NCBI RefSeq assembly: GCF_000702205.1
Contig: NZ_JNKW01000001.1
Coordinates: forward strand, 372,001-436,000
Direction: 5' to 3'
DNA length: 64,000 nt
Origin: Lachnospira multipara LB2003
GTDB taxonomy: Bacteria; Bacillota; Clostridia; Lachnospirales; Lachnospiraceae
The position numbers and the translations under genes were made by a program. Every line of letters starts with the position of its first letter. The first letter of the stretch is position 1. Positions 52,291 to 61,899 of this stretch are shown here, piece by piece. The notes beneath the pieces were generated by a model, which saw nothing but the letters and a program-made list of their open reading frames with translations, had not been told where the DNA came from and searched no databases.

Positions 52291-52917
52291 TTAAGCAAAC
52301 ATCTTTCTTCGTCTTATCTGTTCCTTCATAATAAAACCGCCAAGCAATTCATCAAACTCTGGCATCTGACAACCATAGCTATATTTGCCGGTTTCACTAT
52401 TATACGTGGACCTGATTATATAAGCATTCATTAAAAACTCCTCGTCATCTGGTGAATAAGAAAGTCTTACCTTATCTCCCGTCTTTAACTCGTTGTCTGA
52501 AATAAATGCAAATCCTGACTCAGATATGTCCTTTACATATACATTAGTTTCTAAAAGTTTCGCGCCATCATAAACTCCTAATAATAAAACCTCATCAATA
52601 GGAAGACGATATGCACCACGTCTATTATAGGCTTCGCTCTCAATGTTAGTATCCATAATTCTATAATAAACTCTGCCTCTTAGTGGCAAGGTGTCCACTT
52701 TAACACCCTTCCATATATATAGTTTATTTAACAATTGACAATAGATATTAATCCTTGAAAGTGGCATTCTAACTGCCCTTCCATTCACTTTAACACTAGC
52801 TAGAATAAGTATGCCTTCCTTCTTCCCTATAATTCTTGTCTGGAATTCACATACTCTATCCGATAAAGGAACTTGAAGTGTTACCATATTGCCCGTAATC
52901 AACTCAGATAAATTCAT
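52291..52917 (-). CDS. PilZ-domain protein (YcgR-like, c-di-GMP receptor)
   Basis: This 208-residue protein has an N-terminal YcgR-like beta domain (about 1-95) and a C-terminal PilZ domain. The PilZ signature is visible: the RxxxR motif in NRRGAYRLP (about 98-106) and DISESGFAF in the second motif (about 132-140). YcgR-type proteins act as a flagellar brake when they bind c-di-GMP. A consensus promoter precedes it. It lies about 2.5 kb from the candidate c-di-GMP-type riboswitch, suggesting the strain uses that signal. Confidence 0.88.
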   Translation of the reverse strand: MNLSELITGNMVTLQVPLSDRVCEFQTRIIGKKEGILILASVKVNGRAVRMPLSRINIYCQLLNKLYIWKGVKVDTLPLRGRVYYRIMDTNIESEAYNRRGAYRLPIDEVLLLGVYDGAKLLETNVYVKDISESGFAFISDNELKTGDKVRLSYSPDDEEFLMNAYIIRSTYNSETGKYSYGCQMPEFDELLGGFIMKEQIRRRKMFA

Positions 52918-52993
52918 ACTAAAATCTCCCCTTTAAGTCAAATCTATCATTCACGGTTTAAAGCACTAAACTATTAGTAACGCTTATATAAGT

Positions 52994-53022
52994 ATTATAC
53001 TCTTAGCATAGTATTATCGCAA
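52994..53022 (-). promoter_or_regulatory. Promoter of the PilZ gene
   Basis: On the minus strand TTGCGA (53017-53022), 17 bp and TATAAT (52994-52999). Confidence 0.75.
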
Positions 53023-53052
53023 GAAGCAAGATGCACAAATTTTAATATATTT

Positions 53053-54483
53053 TTAGTATCCGAAATATTCATCTAGCACATCTCTTGCTACATATTGTGC
53101 TGATGCTACACCTTTATATCCACCTTCAAGTACAACGCAAATTGCAATCTTTGGATTATTTGCAGGTGCAAAGCCAACAAACCACGAATGATAATCAGAA
53201 CCGTCTCCATACTGAGCAGATCCTGTTTTTCCTGCTACTGATACATCATAGTTTCTAAAAGCTGTTCCTGTACCTGTCTTACATACCTGTTCCATGCATT
53301 TTGTTATGTAATTTACCTGTGTTTGTGACATCATAGTACCAAGATTTTCTGTAGTGTAAGGAACAACTGTGTTACCATTGCTATCAACTATTTTATCGAC
53401 AAGTTTTGGCTTTACCATAACCCCTTTATTAGCAATTGATGAAACAATCATTAAATTGTGTAATGGACTTATCATTGTTTCACCCTGTCCTATTGCAGTT
53501 TCCTCCACAGCACTTACTGATGAATTTTCATTTAGCTTAAATGAACTTTGATTATATGTAAAATCAACTCCTAGAGATTCATTAAAAAGGAATCTAGAAA
53601 CTAAACTTACATATTCAGTTCTTGATAGGGAAACACCCATGGTAGCAAAAGCTGAGTTACATGAATTTGCAAAAGCTGTAACTAAAGTTTCATATCCATG
53701 AGCTGTATTTCCTGCACAATTAATTCTTGTTCCACCAGTGATATTTACTCCACCACTACAACTAAAACTAAAATCTTCATAGTCAGAATTTTGTTCCATA
53801 TAAGCTAGTAATGTAAGTATCTTAAAAGTTGATCCTGGCGGATATAGACCCTGTGTAGCTCTATTAACAAGCACCGAATCTTCGCTATCATAAGTTAACC
53901 ATGTACTATAATCTTCAACAGCACTGTTAGGATCAAAGTTTGGATAAGAAGCCATACATAAAATCTTTCCTGTAGTTGGATCCATAGCTATAACAGCACC
54001 TTTATTAGTTCCAAGGGATTCTACTGCAGCTTTTTGTAAATCAACATCAAGAGTAGTATAAACATCATCACCCTGATACTTTGTTCCCTCAATATCATCA
54101 TTAATCTGAGTAAAAATATTTTCTGCCTTTGATAATAAATAATAATTTTGTGATAGTTCAAGTCCACTTCTACCATTATTGTTAAATCCTACCACATGAC
54201 TAAAAACGCTTCCTAGTGGATACTCTCTTGTCTCATTTCCTGCTGCATCAATTTTTGTTGTAGCAAGAACTGTACCATCATTTGCAAGAATATCACCACG
54301 AATAACATCATCTACGTGGGAATCAATTAATGAATTGTATGGATTATTTAGAATATTTTTTGCTAAAAAGGCATTAAATACAACTATGTAAACTATCATA
54401 ATTCCAAAAACCAACATAAAGGCGTATGAAATTCTATTAGTTTCTTTATTTTTATCCGTTTTATTTGTTTTTTTCTTTCCCAT
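53053..54483 (-). CDS. Class B penicillin-binding protein (FtsI/PbpA-like)
   Basis: This 476-residue transpeptidase has an N-terminal signal anchor (about 21-41), a PBP dimerisation part with RGDILANDGTVLATT, and the transpeptidase motifs PPGSTFKIL (Ser near 211), NSCNSAFA and KTGSAQY (near 416). It is shorter than PBP2 of the mre operon and lacks its insertion. It overlaps the SEDS gene upstream by 23 bp, forming a second SEDS-PBP pair; the pair may act in septation or sporulation. Confidence 0.92.
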   Translation of the reverse strand: MGKKKTNKTDKNKETNRISYAFMLVFGIMIVYIVVFNAFLAKNILNNPYNSLIDSHVDDVIRGDILANDGTVLATTKIDAAGNETREYPLGSVFSHVVGFNNNGRSGLELSQNYYLLSKAENIFTQINDDIEGTKYQGDDVYTTLDVDLQKAAVESLGTNKGAVIAMDPTTGKILCMASYPNFDPNSAVEDYSTWLTYDSEDSVLVNRATQGLYPPGSTFKILTLLAYMEQNSDYEDFSFSCSGGVNITGGTRINCAGNTAHGYETLVTAFANSCNSAFATMGVSLSRTEYVSLVSRFLFNESLGVDFTYNQSSFKLNENSSVSAVEETAIGQGETMISPLHNLMIVSSIANKGVMVKPKLVDKIVDSNGNTVVPYTTENLGTMMSQTQVNYITKCMEQVCKTGTGTAFRNYDVSVAGKTGSAQYGDGSDYHSWFVGFAPANNPKIAICVVLEGGYKGVASAQYVARDVLDEYFGY

Positions 54484-55789
54484 TTGCTAACTCTCTTTCA
54501 TCATGTCTCATATTATACATAGCATTAATTAGTGCAAACATCACAAGTGAACTTAAAATCGAACTACCACCGTAACTTACAAATGGCAATGTTACACCTG
54601 TCATTGGAATAAGCTTTGCAGCTCCACCAACAGTTAAAAAAACCTGGAAGCCATATGTACATCCAAGTCCTACAGCAACTAATCTATAAAACAATGTATT
54701 ACATTTACTTGCAATACTCATCATTAGAATTAAGTTATTAAGACAAACAAGTACTAATGCCAAAGAAAAAATAATACCAAATTCTTCTGATATGGCAGAG
54801 AACATAAAGTCCTTAATTGCAACTGGTATTCTTTCAGGTGCTCCCTTAGTTAGGCCATAACCAAACCAAGAACCCATTCCAATTGCAAATAAGCTCTGTG
54901 TTATCTGATATCCTGTTCCATCTATTCTTGACCAAGGATCAAGCCATATTAAAACTCTTTGTTTAACATGTCCAAATAAATTATATGCCAAATAAGATGC
55001 CACTCCAAAGGATAAAAATCCGCAAGCCAAGTAGCCACCCTTTTTAGTAGCAATATAAAGCATAGTCATATAAACAATAAATAAAATTAAAGCTGCTCCA
55101 AGATCTGTAGCACATACAAGCAAGAGTACATGTACGGCAGCAGCTATACTTACATAAACTACATTCTTAAATTCTGTGCTCTGATTAAATGCAGAAGCAA
55201 CAAATAATACAAAAGAAATTTTTACAAATTCCGCAGGCTGTATTGAAAACTGACCAATAGAAATTGTTAAATTAGCACCAAAAACCGTGTTTCCAAGTAA
55301 AAGCACAATTAAAAGTGTAATACCAATAAAGCAATATACCCATGCAAAATTTCTAAAGGTCTTAACCTTTTTAAACAAAGCCGGAATTATAAATGTGATA
55401 ACTGTTGAAATTGCAGCTATAGTTAACTGTTTTAAACACTTATCATAATCAAGTCTAGCTATCATAATAAAACCAACCATCATAAGAAGGCACATATTAT
55501 TAATAAGCAACTTAGAAGCTTTTGGATAGAGCAGGCTATAAACCCCTATAACAACTATAAAGTACATCACTTCTATGAAATACAAGTAAAAATATTTATA
55601 ATCGTCATATGCAATAAAAAGCATCCAATAGCAAAGCAAATGTATTAAAAACATAATGCAGTACTGCCAGAAATAAATTCCTCCACGCTTCTTCTCCTTA
55701 GTTGTATATCCCACATATGAAGCTAGGCAATAAAATGCCATTAAAAAGGCCAATACATATTTTGATAAATCGAAAAGTAATGATTGCAT
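54461..55789 (-). CDS. SEDS-family glycosyltransferase (FtsW/RodA/SpoVE-like)
   Basis: The 442-residue polytopic membrane protein has IGQFSIQPAEFVKISFVLF, the SEDS hallmark, CATDLGAALILF, and the C-terminal PMTGVTLPFVSYGGSS. The N-terminus contains more membrane segments than typical RodA. It is translationally coupled to the PBP downstream and starts one base after the U32 peptidase gene ends. Role as FtsW or another SEDS protein cannot be decided from the sequence. Confidence 0.9.
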   Translation of the reverse strand: MQSLLFDLSKYVLAFLMAFYCLASYVGYTTKEKKRGGIYFWQYCIMFLIHLLCYWMLFIAYDDYKYFYLYFIEVMYFIVVIGVYSLLYPKASKLLINNMCLLMMVGFIMIARLDYDKCLKQLTIAAISTVITFIIPALFKKVKTFRNFAWVYCFIGITLLIVLLLGNTVFGANLTISIGQFSIQPAEFVKISFVLFVASAFNQSTEFKNVVYVSIAAAVHVLLLVCATDLGAALILFIVYMTMLYIATKKGGYLACGFLSFGVASYLAYNLFGHVKQRVLIWLDPWSRIDGTGYQITQSLFAIGMGSWFGYGLTKGAPERIPVAIKDFMFSAISEEFGIIFSLALVLVCLNNLILMMSIASKCNTLFYRLVAVGLGCTYGFQVFLTVGGAAKLIPMTGVTLPFVSYGGSSILSSLVMFALINAMYNMRHDERELANGKEKNK

Positions 55790-58342
55790 TTATTCAACTC
55801 CTCTATAAAAATGTCCATATTCTACAATTCGTTTTTCATTGTATTTATCCATTATATCAAGTAAACTGTAATCTTCAAGCTTTTTAAAATGTCTTATTAG
55901 TTCAATTAAATCATTTTCTTTTTCAATATCAAATCTTAAATAGCCAACTTTAAGGTCTTTATACTCATTTGTGTCTAGTAAATTAATCTTTTTTGAATTC
56001 ATCTGCATATAACAAAATGAACATATTGACATAATTTCGTAATCATTGCCCTTATGGCTTTTTAATAGATAATTTTCCCTTTGCTTATTACATGCATTAA
56101 AGGTTCTTTTTGGGCACTGCTCACTTATCATAAGTGGTGCAGTTGTTAAAACAGGCAATTCAAAGGATTCATCAAGAACAGATCTTAATTCCCTTTCATT
56201 TAATTCAAGGGCTGCGCTAAATCCCTTTATTTTAAACTTGTTTAATGGTATTTTTAAAAATTCTTCCTTAGCCCATGTGTTAAACACATACATATTACTA
56301 TCAAGTATTACATCTAGGCTCCTATCTAATTTAGCAATATATTCATCTATAAAAGCTAGCTCTTCTAAACTTCTAATTAAAAATCCATCCACATCTAAAT
56401 AAATTGCTGTGTCTATTAATTTCTTAAATGTATCCAAATGACTAGTCTTTAAAACATGTGGAAGTGCCATATAAAGCTTTGTATTAAATGACTTTATTCT
56501 ACTAATTTCTTCTTTATATTCACTTAGTTTACTATCGTCTTTAAATTTAGAAGCAAGGCTAAATAAATCATTAAAATCTATATAAACCCTTGAAATCAAA
56601 CTATAATTTGTAATTTTTTTGCTTAAATCTATGTCCTTAAAATACAAGCTTAGCTTTTTATCTTCACTATTAGAAGCCATATCTTTAGTTAAGCCATCTT
56701 TATCAAGGATTTCTGGTTTAACATAAGTTCTTTTATGATTATTTTTTATCTTTTCTTCAAGTAATCTTAACACTTCTCTTCTAGCCTGTTTAATCTGTCC
56801 CATAGGAAGAAAAGCATTGCCATCAATATTAATCTCTGCATTTCCAAGGACAAAATTAGTATCTCCCATTGCGCAAATACCCTTTAATATACTTTCCTTA
56901 GTTATGCTTGCACTCTTAGCTTTGCTAACTACAGGCCCTATATAACTAACATCTAGATATTCATAATCCTCGTAATCATTTGAATAATATGTGTCCTTTT
57001 TATTCTTTAATTTACCATAGTATTTATTGTTATAATCTGGATTTTTAATACTAGCATTAAGGACTAATTCACTGCCAACACTAACATACATGCTTAAATC
57101 CACTTTAATCTTAGGAGGATTATCAACGTATTCTGACATGACCAAAGCCTTTAATTTAGCATTATTCATTCTATTAATAACTCTACCCTCAAAAAGCTTA
57201 TATTTCTTAGGTAAATTAACTACTAATGTATCATTTCTTTTGACATTATTACCACTTGTAAAGCTTATTCCATCCTCAATTTCAAAGACATCACCAGCAT
57301 TAATATCCTCTAATGCCTTAAATGTAATTTTACCTGATACATTCTTTAGAACCCGTAGAGCTTTAGTCCCCATATGGTTTGGTCTGTTTAGAGAAATCAT
57401 TTCTCTTCCCTTAGTGCTATTGTAATAGCCAGTGGTAAACATTCCTCGATTATATATATCAAGTAAATTATCAATGTCTTTTTTATCCACTTTATAGCCT
57501 TCTCTACCCCTTTCAAAATACATATCCAAATACTTACGATACATACTTGTAACATAACTTGCATAGGTAATATTCTTCATTCGACCTTCGATTTTTAAAG
57601 AATAAACCCCTGCTTCAATTATATCTGGCAAAATAGGAATACTGCACATATCCTTTGGACTTAGGATATATTTTTCGTTATTTTTATTAATTGTTTGACC
57701 ATTAAGCATACAATCATAGGCCATTCTACAAGGCTGAGCACATCTACCTCTATTTCCGCTTCTACCACCATTAAATGATGAAAGTAGACACTGGCCAGAA
57801 TATGAATAACAAAGAGCACCATGAACAAAGCTTTCAATTTCTAAGTCAGGAAGCTCCTTATGTAATTCACTAATTTCTGAAAGGCTCATCTCTCTTGATG
57901 TAACAACTCTTGTAGCTCCAAGTTCTCTTAAAATTTTACTTCCCTTTGGGCCTGTCTGTGTCATTTGTGTACTTGCATGAATATCTAAATCAGGAAAATT
58001 TTCATGAATTAAGTTAAACACGCCTAAATCCTGTACAATTACTGCATCAAGTCCATTCTCGTAAAAAGGAATTAAAAAATTTATCAAATTATTATCTATT
58101 TCATTCTGCTTTAAAAGTGTATTAACAGTTAAATACACCTTTCTTCCAAATTTATGGGCGTAATCAAGTATTTCAAGCATTTCCTCATTGTTTAAGTTAC
58201 CTGCATAAGCTCTTGCACCAAACATATCTCCACCAAGATAAACCGCATCTGCTCCTGCATTAATTACGGCCTTCGCTATTTCAATAGAACCGGCTGGTGC
58301 TAAAACCTCTGCCCTTGATCTATTATTAAATTCAAAATCCAT
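55790..58342 (-). CDS. Peptidase U32-family protein with DUF3656-like region
   Basis: This 850-residue protein has the U32 signature ESFVHGALCYSYSGQCLLSS (near residue 165) and RGRCAQPCR, the cysteine set of the family. It has a long middle part (about 330-560) and a C-terminal U32-like part with further cysteines (EQCPKRTFNACNKQ and CSFCYMQ). Family members act in tRNA hydroxylation (TrhP/YegQ) or rRNA hydroxylation (RlhA), so a modification enzyme is more likely than a peptidase. It precedes the SEDS gene with no gap. Confidence 0.85.
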   Translation of the reverse strand: MDFEFNNRSRAEVLAPAGSIEIAKAVINAGADAVYLGGDMFGARAYAGNLNNEEMLEILDYAHKFGRKVYLTVNTLLKQNEIDNNLINFLIPFYENGLDAVIVQDLGVFNLIHENFPDLDIHASTQMTQTGPKGSKILRELGATRVVTSREMSLSEISELHKELPDLEIESFVHGALCYSYSGQCLLSSFNGGRSGNRGRCAQPCRMAYDCMLNGQTINKNNEKYILSPKDMCSIPILPDIIEAGVYSLKIEGRMKNITYASYVTSMYRKYLDMYFERGREGYKVDKKDIDNLLDIYNRGMFTTGYYNSTKGREMISLNRPNHMGTKALRVLKNVSGKITFKALEDINAGDVFEIEDGISFTSGNNVKRNDTLVVNLPKKYKLFEGRVINRMNNAKLKALVMSEYVDNPPKIKVDLSMYVSVGSELVLNASIKNPDYNNKYYGKLKNKKDTYYSNDYEDYEYLDVSYIGPVVSKAKSASITKESILKGICAMGDTNFVLGNAEINIDGNAFLPMGQIKQARREVLRLLEEKIKNNHKRTYVKPEILDKDGLTKDMASNSEDKKLSLYFKDIDLSKKITNYSLISRVYIDFNDLFSLASKFKDDSKLSEYKEEISRIKSFNTKLYMALPHVLKTSHLDTFKKLIDTAIYLDVDGFLIRSLEELAFIDEYIAKLDRSLDVILDSNMYVFNTWAKEEFLKIPLNKFKIKGFSAALELNERELRSVLDESFELPVLTTAPLMISEQCPKRTFNACNKQRENYLLKSHKGNDYEIMSICSFCYMQMNSKKINLLDTNEYKDLKVGYLRFDIEKENDLIELIRHFKKLEDYSLLDIMDKYNEKRIVEYGHFYRGVE

Positions 58343-58380
58343 CTATTTATCATCCTTTATAAAACTTTATACAAAAATAT

Positions 58381-58403
58381 AAGGGGATTTTTAAAACCCC
58401 CTT
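58381..58403 (-). terminator. Terminator after the zapA-like gene
   Basis: AAGGGG pairs with CCCCTT across a short T/A loop; minus strand continues ATATTTTTG. Confidence 0.6.
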
Positions 58404-58441
58404 GTGAGCATATTATAGCATACTTGTACAAAAAATATCAT

Positions 58442-58843
58442 CTAGTGCATTTTTTCTTTTGTCTCAAGTCGTACAATTTCTTTTTGATATTTTTTTATCT
58501 CTTCTTTTAGATTCTCTATCTCTTTATTAGCTGCATCCTGCTTAATTCCCGCAGCTATAAGTTCATGCTTTAAATCATAGATTTCCTTATCTTTACGCTC
58601 TAAATCTTCTCTAATTGTATCTCCTAAATTCTTAGATTTAAAATAATCATCTGCTATATTTAGAAAAATTAAAGTCGACTTTATATCAGAAGATAATCTA
58701 CTAAAGCCATCTTCCTTACTAAATTCATCTAATTTATTATTAATATAGGATGCAACTTTTTGAAGATATTCTTCGCTTTCATATCCTCCAACAGTATATA
58801 CTTTTCCGCCTATAACCACCTGTGCAGTGTGCTTTTCTTCCAT
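58442..58843 (-). CDS. ZapA-like cell-division protein
   Basis: The 133-residue protein has the N-terminal ZapA fold (VVIGGKVYTVGGYESEEYLQKVA) followed by a coiled coil (about 75-130, EDLERKDKEIYDLKHELIAA). ZapA bundles FtsZ filaments. Promoter upstream is strong. Context with the other division genes fits. Confidence 0.85.
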   Translation of the reverse strand: MEEKHTAQVVIGGKVYTVGGYESEEYLQKVASYINNKLDEFSKEDGFSRLSSDIKSTLIFLNIADDYFKSKNLGDTIREDLERKDKEIYDLKHELIAAGIKQDAANKEIENLKEEIKKYQKEIVRLETKEKMH

Positions 58844-58893
58844 ATTAAGTCCTCCCTATATTGGGTTTATATTTTCACAATTACCTTAAAATA

Positions 58894-58922
58894 ATTATAC
58901 TGTATTTTTTAAATACAATCAA
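58894..58922 (-). promoter_or_regulatory. Promoter of the zapA-like gene
   Basis: On the minus strand TTGATT (58917-58922), 17 bp and TATAAT (58894-58899). Confidence 0.8.
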
Positions 58923-58942
58923 CATTTATTATATAATAAGTA

Positions 58943-59947
58943 TTATGAATGCTCGTTCATTTTTCTTCCAAGAATATCATAGGCTTTCTTCGTTGCAACC
59001 CTACCCCTTGGTGTTCTATTAACAAAATTATTCTGTATTAAATATGGCTCATATACATCTTCTAAGGTGTTGCCATCTTCACCAATGGATGCTGCAAGGG
59101 TATCAATTCCAACAGGTCCGCCCTCAAACTTATCAATAATTGTTTCAAGAATAAGTCTGTCATTTTTATCAAGGCCTGCTCTATCCACATCCAATAAATC
59201 AAGAGCATAGTCGCATACATCCTTAGTTATTACACCATCATATTTAACCTGAGCAAAATCTCTTACTCGCTTTAAAAATCTATTGGCAAGTCTTGGTGTA
59301 CCTCTTGATCTTCTTGCAAGTTCAAAAGCACCCTCCTTATCAATCTTAACCCCAAGCTTATCAGAGCTTCGAATAATTATTTTCTCCAATTCACTTTCGT
59401 TATAATATTCAAGATGTCCTATTACTCCAAATCTATCACGAAGGGGCGCAGATAGTAAACCAGCTCTTGTTGTAGCCCCAATCAAGGTAAATTTAGGTAA
59501 TTTAAGTCTTATGGATCTAGCTGTTGCGCCTTTACCAATCATAATATCAATTTCAAAGTCTTCCATAGCAGGATATAGTACTTCTTCTACCTGTCTATTA
59601 AGTCTATGAATCTCATCAACAAAAAGCACATCGCCCTCACTTAAATTATTAAGAATAGCAGCCATTTCCCCTGGTTTTTCAATTGCAGGACCAGAGGTTA
59701 CCTTAATATTAACTCCCATTTCATTGGCGATAATGTTAGAAAGAGTGGTTTTACCAAGTCCTGGAGGTCCATAAAAAAGGCAATGATCAAGGGCATCTCC
59801 CCTTTCTTTAGCAGCTTCTATATAGACCTTTAGATTTCTTTTTATCTTCTCCTGTCCAACGTAATCTTCCAAATATAGGGGACGTAGAGAGCCTTCTGTT
59901 TTTACATCTTCTTCAGTTATCTGTGTAGAAATTAATCTTCTCTCCAT
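58943..59947 (-). CDS. ruvB: Holliday junction ATPase RuvB
   Basis: RuvB is the hexameric motor that moves Holliday junctions with RuvA. The 334-residue protein has [15 protein letters not shown], Walker [21 protein letters not shown] (Walker B), [18 protein letters not shown], and the C-terminal winged-helix with RTPRGRVAT. It follows ruvA by 18 bp. Confidence 0.97.
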   Translation of the reverse strand: MERRLISTQITEEDVKTEGSLRPLYLEDYVGQEKIKRNLKVYIEAAKERGDALDHCLFYGPPGLGKTTLSNIIANEMGVNIKVTSGPAIEKPGEMAAILNNLSEGDVLFVDEIHRLNRQVEEVLYPAMEDFEIDIMIGKGATARSIRLKLPKFTLIGATTRAGLLSAPLRDRFGVIGHLEYYNESELEKIIIRSSDKLGVKIDKEGAFELARRSRGTPRLANRFLKRVRDFAQVKYDGVITKDVCDYALDLLDVDRAGLDKNDRLILETIIDKFEGGPVGIDTLAASIGEDGNTLEDVYEPYLIQNNFVNRTPRGRVATKKAYDILGRKMNEHS

Positions 59948-59965
59948 TATTTTTCCTCTTTAAAT

Positions 59966-60574
59966 TTATTTATTAGTAAGGTTTTTTAAGGCCTCACTAA
60001 GAATCTCATCTGAATTTTTACCTGTAATATCCACAAGTTTAACAGCCCCAATAGCTTCCTTTTGAGCAAACCCAAGGGCAACTAATGCTTCAATTGCATC
60101 GTTTTTAAGCATTAATTCATCCCCGCCAGATTTAGCCTTATTAATGTTAATAAATGCTGTTTCTTCACTTTCAAGCTTAATCTTATCCTTAAGTTCAATA
60201 ATAAGCTTTTGAGCTGTCTTAGCTCCAATACCTGGTGCAGCTTTTATAGTAGCCACATCATCTGATAGTACAGCATATCTTAAATCATTACAGCTAATTG
60301 TAGAAAGAATGCCAAGAGCACCCTTTGGGCCAATGCCATTGACTGTTATAAGCATCTTAAAGATATTCAAATCATCCCTTGATAAAAAGCCGTATACATT
60401 AATAGCATCTTCTCTAACATAAAGGTAAGTATAAACCTTTATTTCCTCACCAATACTAGGCAAGCTTTCAAGTACCGTTGCTGGAACAAAAATATTAATT
60501 CCAATACCGTTATTCTCTACCACTATTGTATTTCCAATAATCTCCTCTAATTCTCCCTTAACATAAGATAACAT
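59966..60574 (-). CDS. ruvA: Holliday junction-binding protein RuvA
   Basis: RuvA recognises four-way junctions and loads RuvB. The 202-residue protein has an N-terminal OB fold (MLSYVKGELEEIIGNTIVVE), two helix-hairpin-helix motifs (TVNGIGPKGALGILS and AAPGIGAKTAQKLIIELK) and the C-terminal RuvB-binding domain. Confidence 0.96.
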   Translation of the reverse strand: MLSYVKGELEEIIGNTIVVENNGIGINIFVPATVLESLPSIGEEIKVYTYLYVREDAINVYGFLSRDDLNIFKMLITVNGIGPKGALGILSTISCNDLRYAVLSDDVATIKAAPGIGAKTAQKLIIELKDKIKLESEETAFININKAKSGGDELMLKNDAIEALVALGFAQKEAIGAVKLVDITGKNSDEILSEALKNLTNK

Positions 60575-60585
60575 AATCTTCTCCC

Positions 60586-61899
60586 TTACATTTCTTTGCT
60601 AAGACAATAATTTACAAAATTCCTTGCAGTTCTACCAGAAAATCCACCATGAGAAATTTCCCACTTATTAGCTTCTAGTAAAAGTTCTTCCTTACTTAAT
60701 TTAATATTGTTGTCTTTAGCAAGCTCTAATACTATATCTTCATATTCAAATTTACCTGGTTTACCGTAATAAATCTGACATCCAAATCTATTAACTAATG
60801 AAAGCTTTTCTTCCATGTTATCCGATTTATGAATACCATTATCCACTTCAACATCCGCTCTATCTTTCCAAGTCTCTTTAATGATATGGCGTCTATTAGA
60901 TGTTGCATAAATAAGGATATTATCAGGCTTTGTCTCAACGCCACCTTCAATTACAGCCTTAAGGAATTTATATTCAATTTCAAATTCCTCAAAGGATAAA
61001 TCATCCATGTAAATTATAAATTTGTAATTTCTATTCTTAATTTGCGAAATGATATTTGAAAGGTTCTTAAATTGATGCTTATAAATTTCAATCATTCTAA
61101 GGCCCTTATCATAATACATATTAACAATTGCTTTAATTGATGTTGACTTACCAGTTCCGCTATCGCCATAAAGTAAACAATTATTAGCCTTTCTTCCCAT
61201 AACAAAACCTTCAGTATTCTCAATTAATTTCTTCTTTTGAATCTCATATCCAACTAAATCATCAAGAACAACATTATCCATATTATTAATTGGAATTAAA
61301 CTAAAGTCTGTGCCATCACTTGTTTCCTTAATTCTAAAGGCCTTATTTAAGCCATACATACCAACACCATATGCCTTATAAAAATCCGTAATTATATTAA
61401 AGAAATCATCTCCAGATTTTGCAGCCTCAAGCTTTTTACTTACAGATTGAACCTTAGTTGAAACATTGGCATTATACATTAGCTCACTCTTCTTAATTGA
61501 TACATAATTAGATATTACACTAAAGCAGGAAATATCAAGTTCTTCCTCAATCTTACTGAAATCGTAATTAAAAATATTATAGAAAATTTCAAAATCCTTT
61601 TTAGCAAAAATATTAACACTTCCAGTCTCACTTGCTCCTTGGTTCTCACAAGTAATACTAAAAGGATTCTCAGTAGTAATTAGTAAAAATGCGACATAAT
61701 TGTGCCATAAATTATTATTGAATCCATAATCAGTTGCAACTTCTAATAGTCTTCTTATCTCGTTGTTTATTCTTTCTATTAATTCATCCTTGTTGTAATT
61801 TTCTAAAGAAAAACTCTTGAAAATATCAGACATCTTATAAAGAATGCTGTCTTTGCTTATGTTACTGTAAATCAATAATTTACTAACTTCCCTGTACAT
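60586..61899 (-). CDS. DUF815-family AAA+ ATPase
   Basis: This 437-residue protein has an N-terminal unknown part and a C-terminal AAA+ ATPase with Walker A LLYGDSGTGKSTSIKA (near 246) and FIIYMDDLSFEEFE (Walker B), then IYATSNRRHIIKE and the second arginine region with FGCQIYYGKP. DUF815 proteins are common in bacteria; substrate unknown. It overlaps the YfhO-like gene by 17 bp. Confidence 0.87.
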   Translation of the reverse strand: MYREVSKLLIYSNISKDSILYKMSDIFKSFSLENYNKDELIERINNEIRRLLEVATDYGFNNNLWHNYVAFLLITTENPFSITCENQGASETGSVNIFAKKDFEIFYNIFNYDFSKIEEELDISCFSVISNYVSIKKSELMYNANVSTKVQSVSKKLEAAKSGDDFFNIITDFYKAYGVGMYGLNKAFRIKETSDGTDFSLIPINNMDNVVLDDLVGYEIQKKKLIENTEGFVMGRKANNCLLYGDSGTGKSTSIKAIVNMYYDKGLRMIEIYKHQFKNLSNIISQIKNRNYKFIIYMDDLSFEEFEIEYKFLKAVIEGGVETKPDNILIYATSNRRHIIKETWKDRADVEVDNGIHKSDNMEEKLSLVNRFGCQIYYGKPGKFEYEDIVLELAKDNNIKLSKEELLLEANKWEISHGGFSGRTARNFVNYCLSKEM

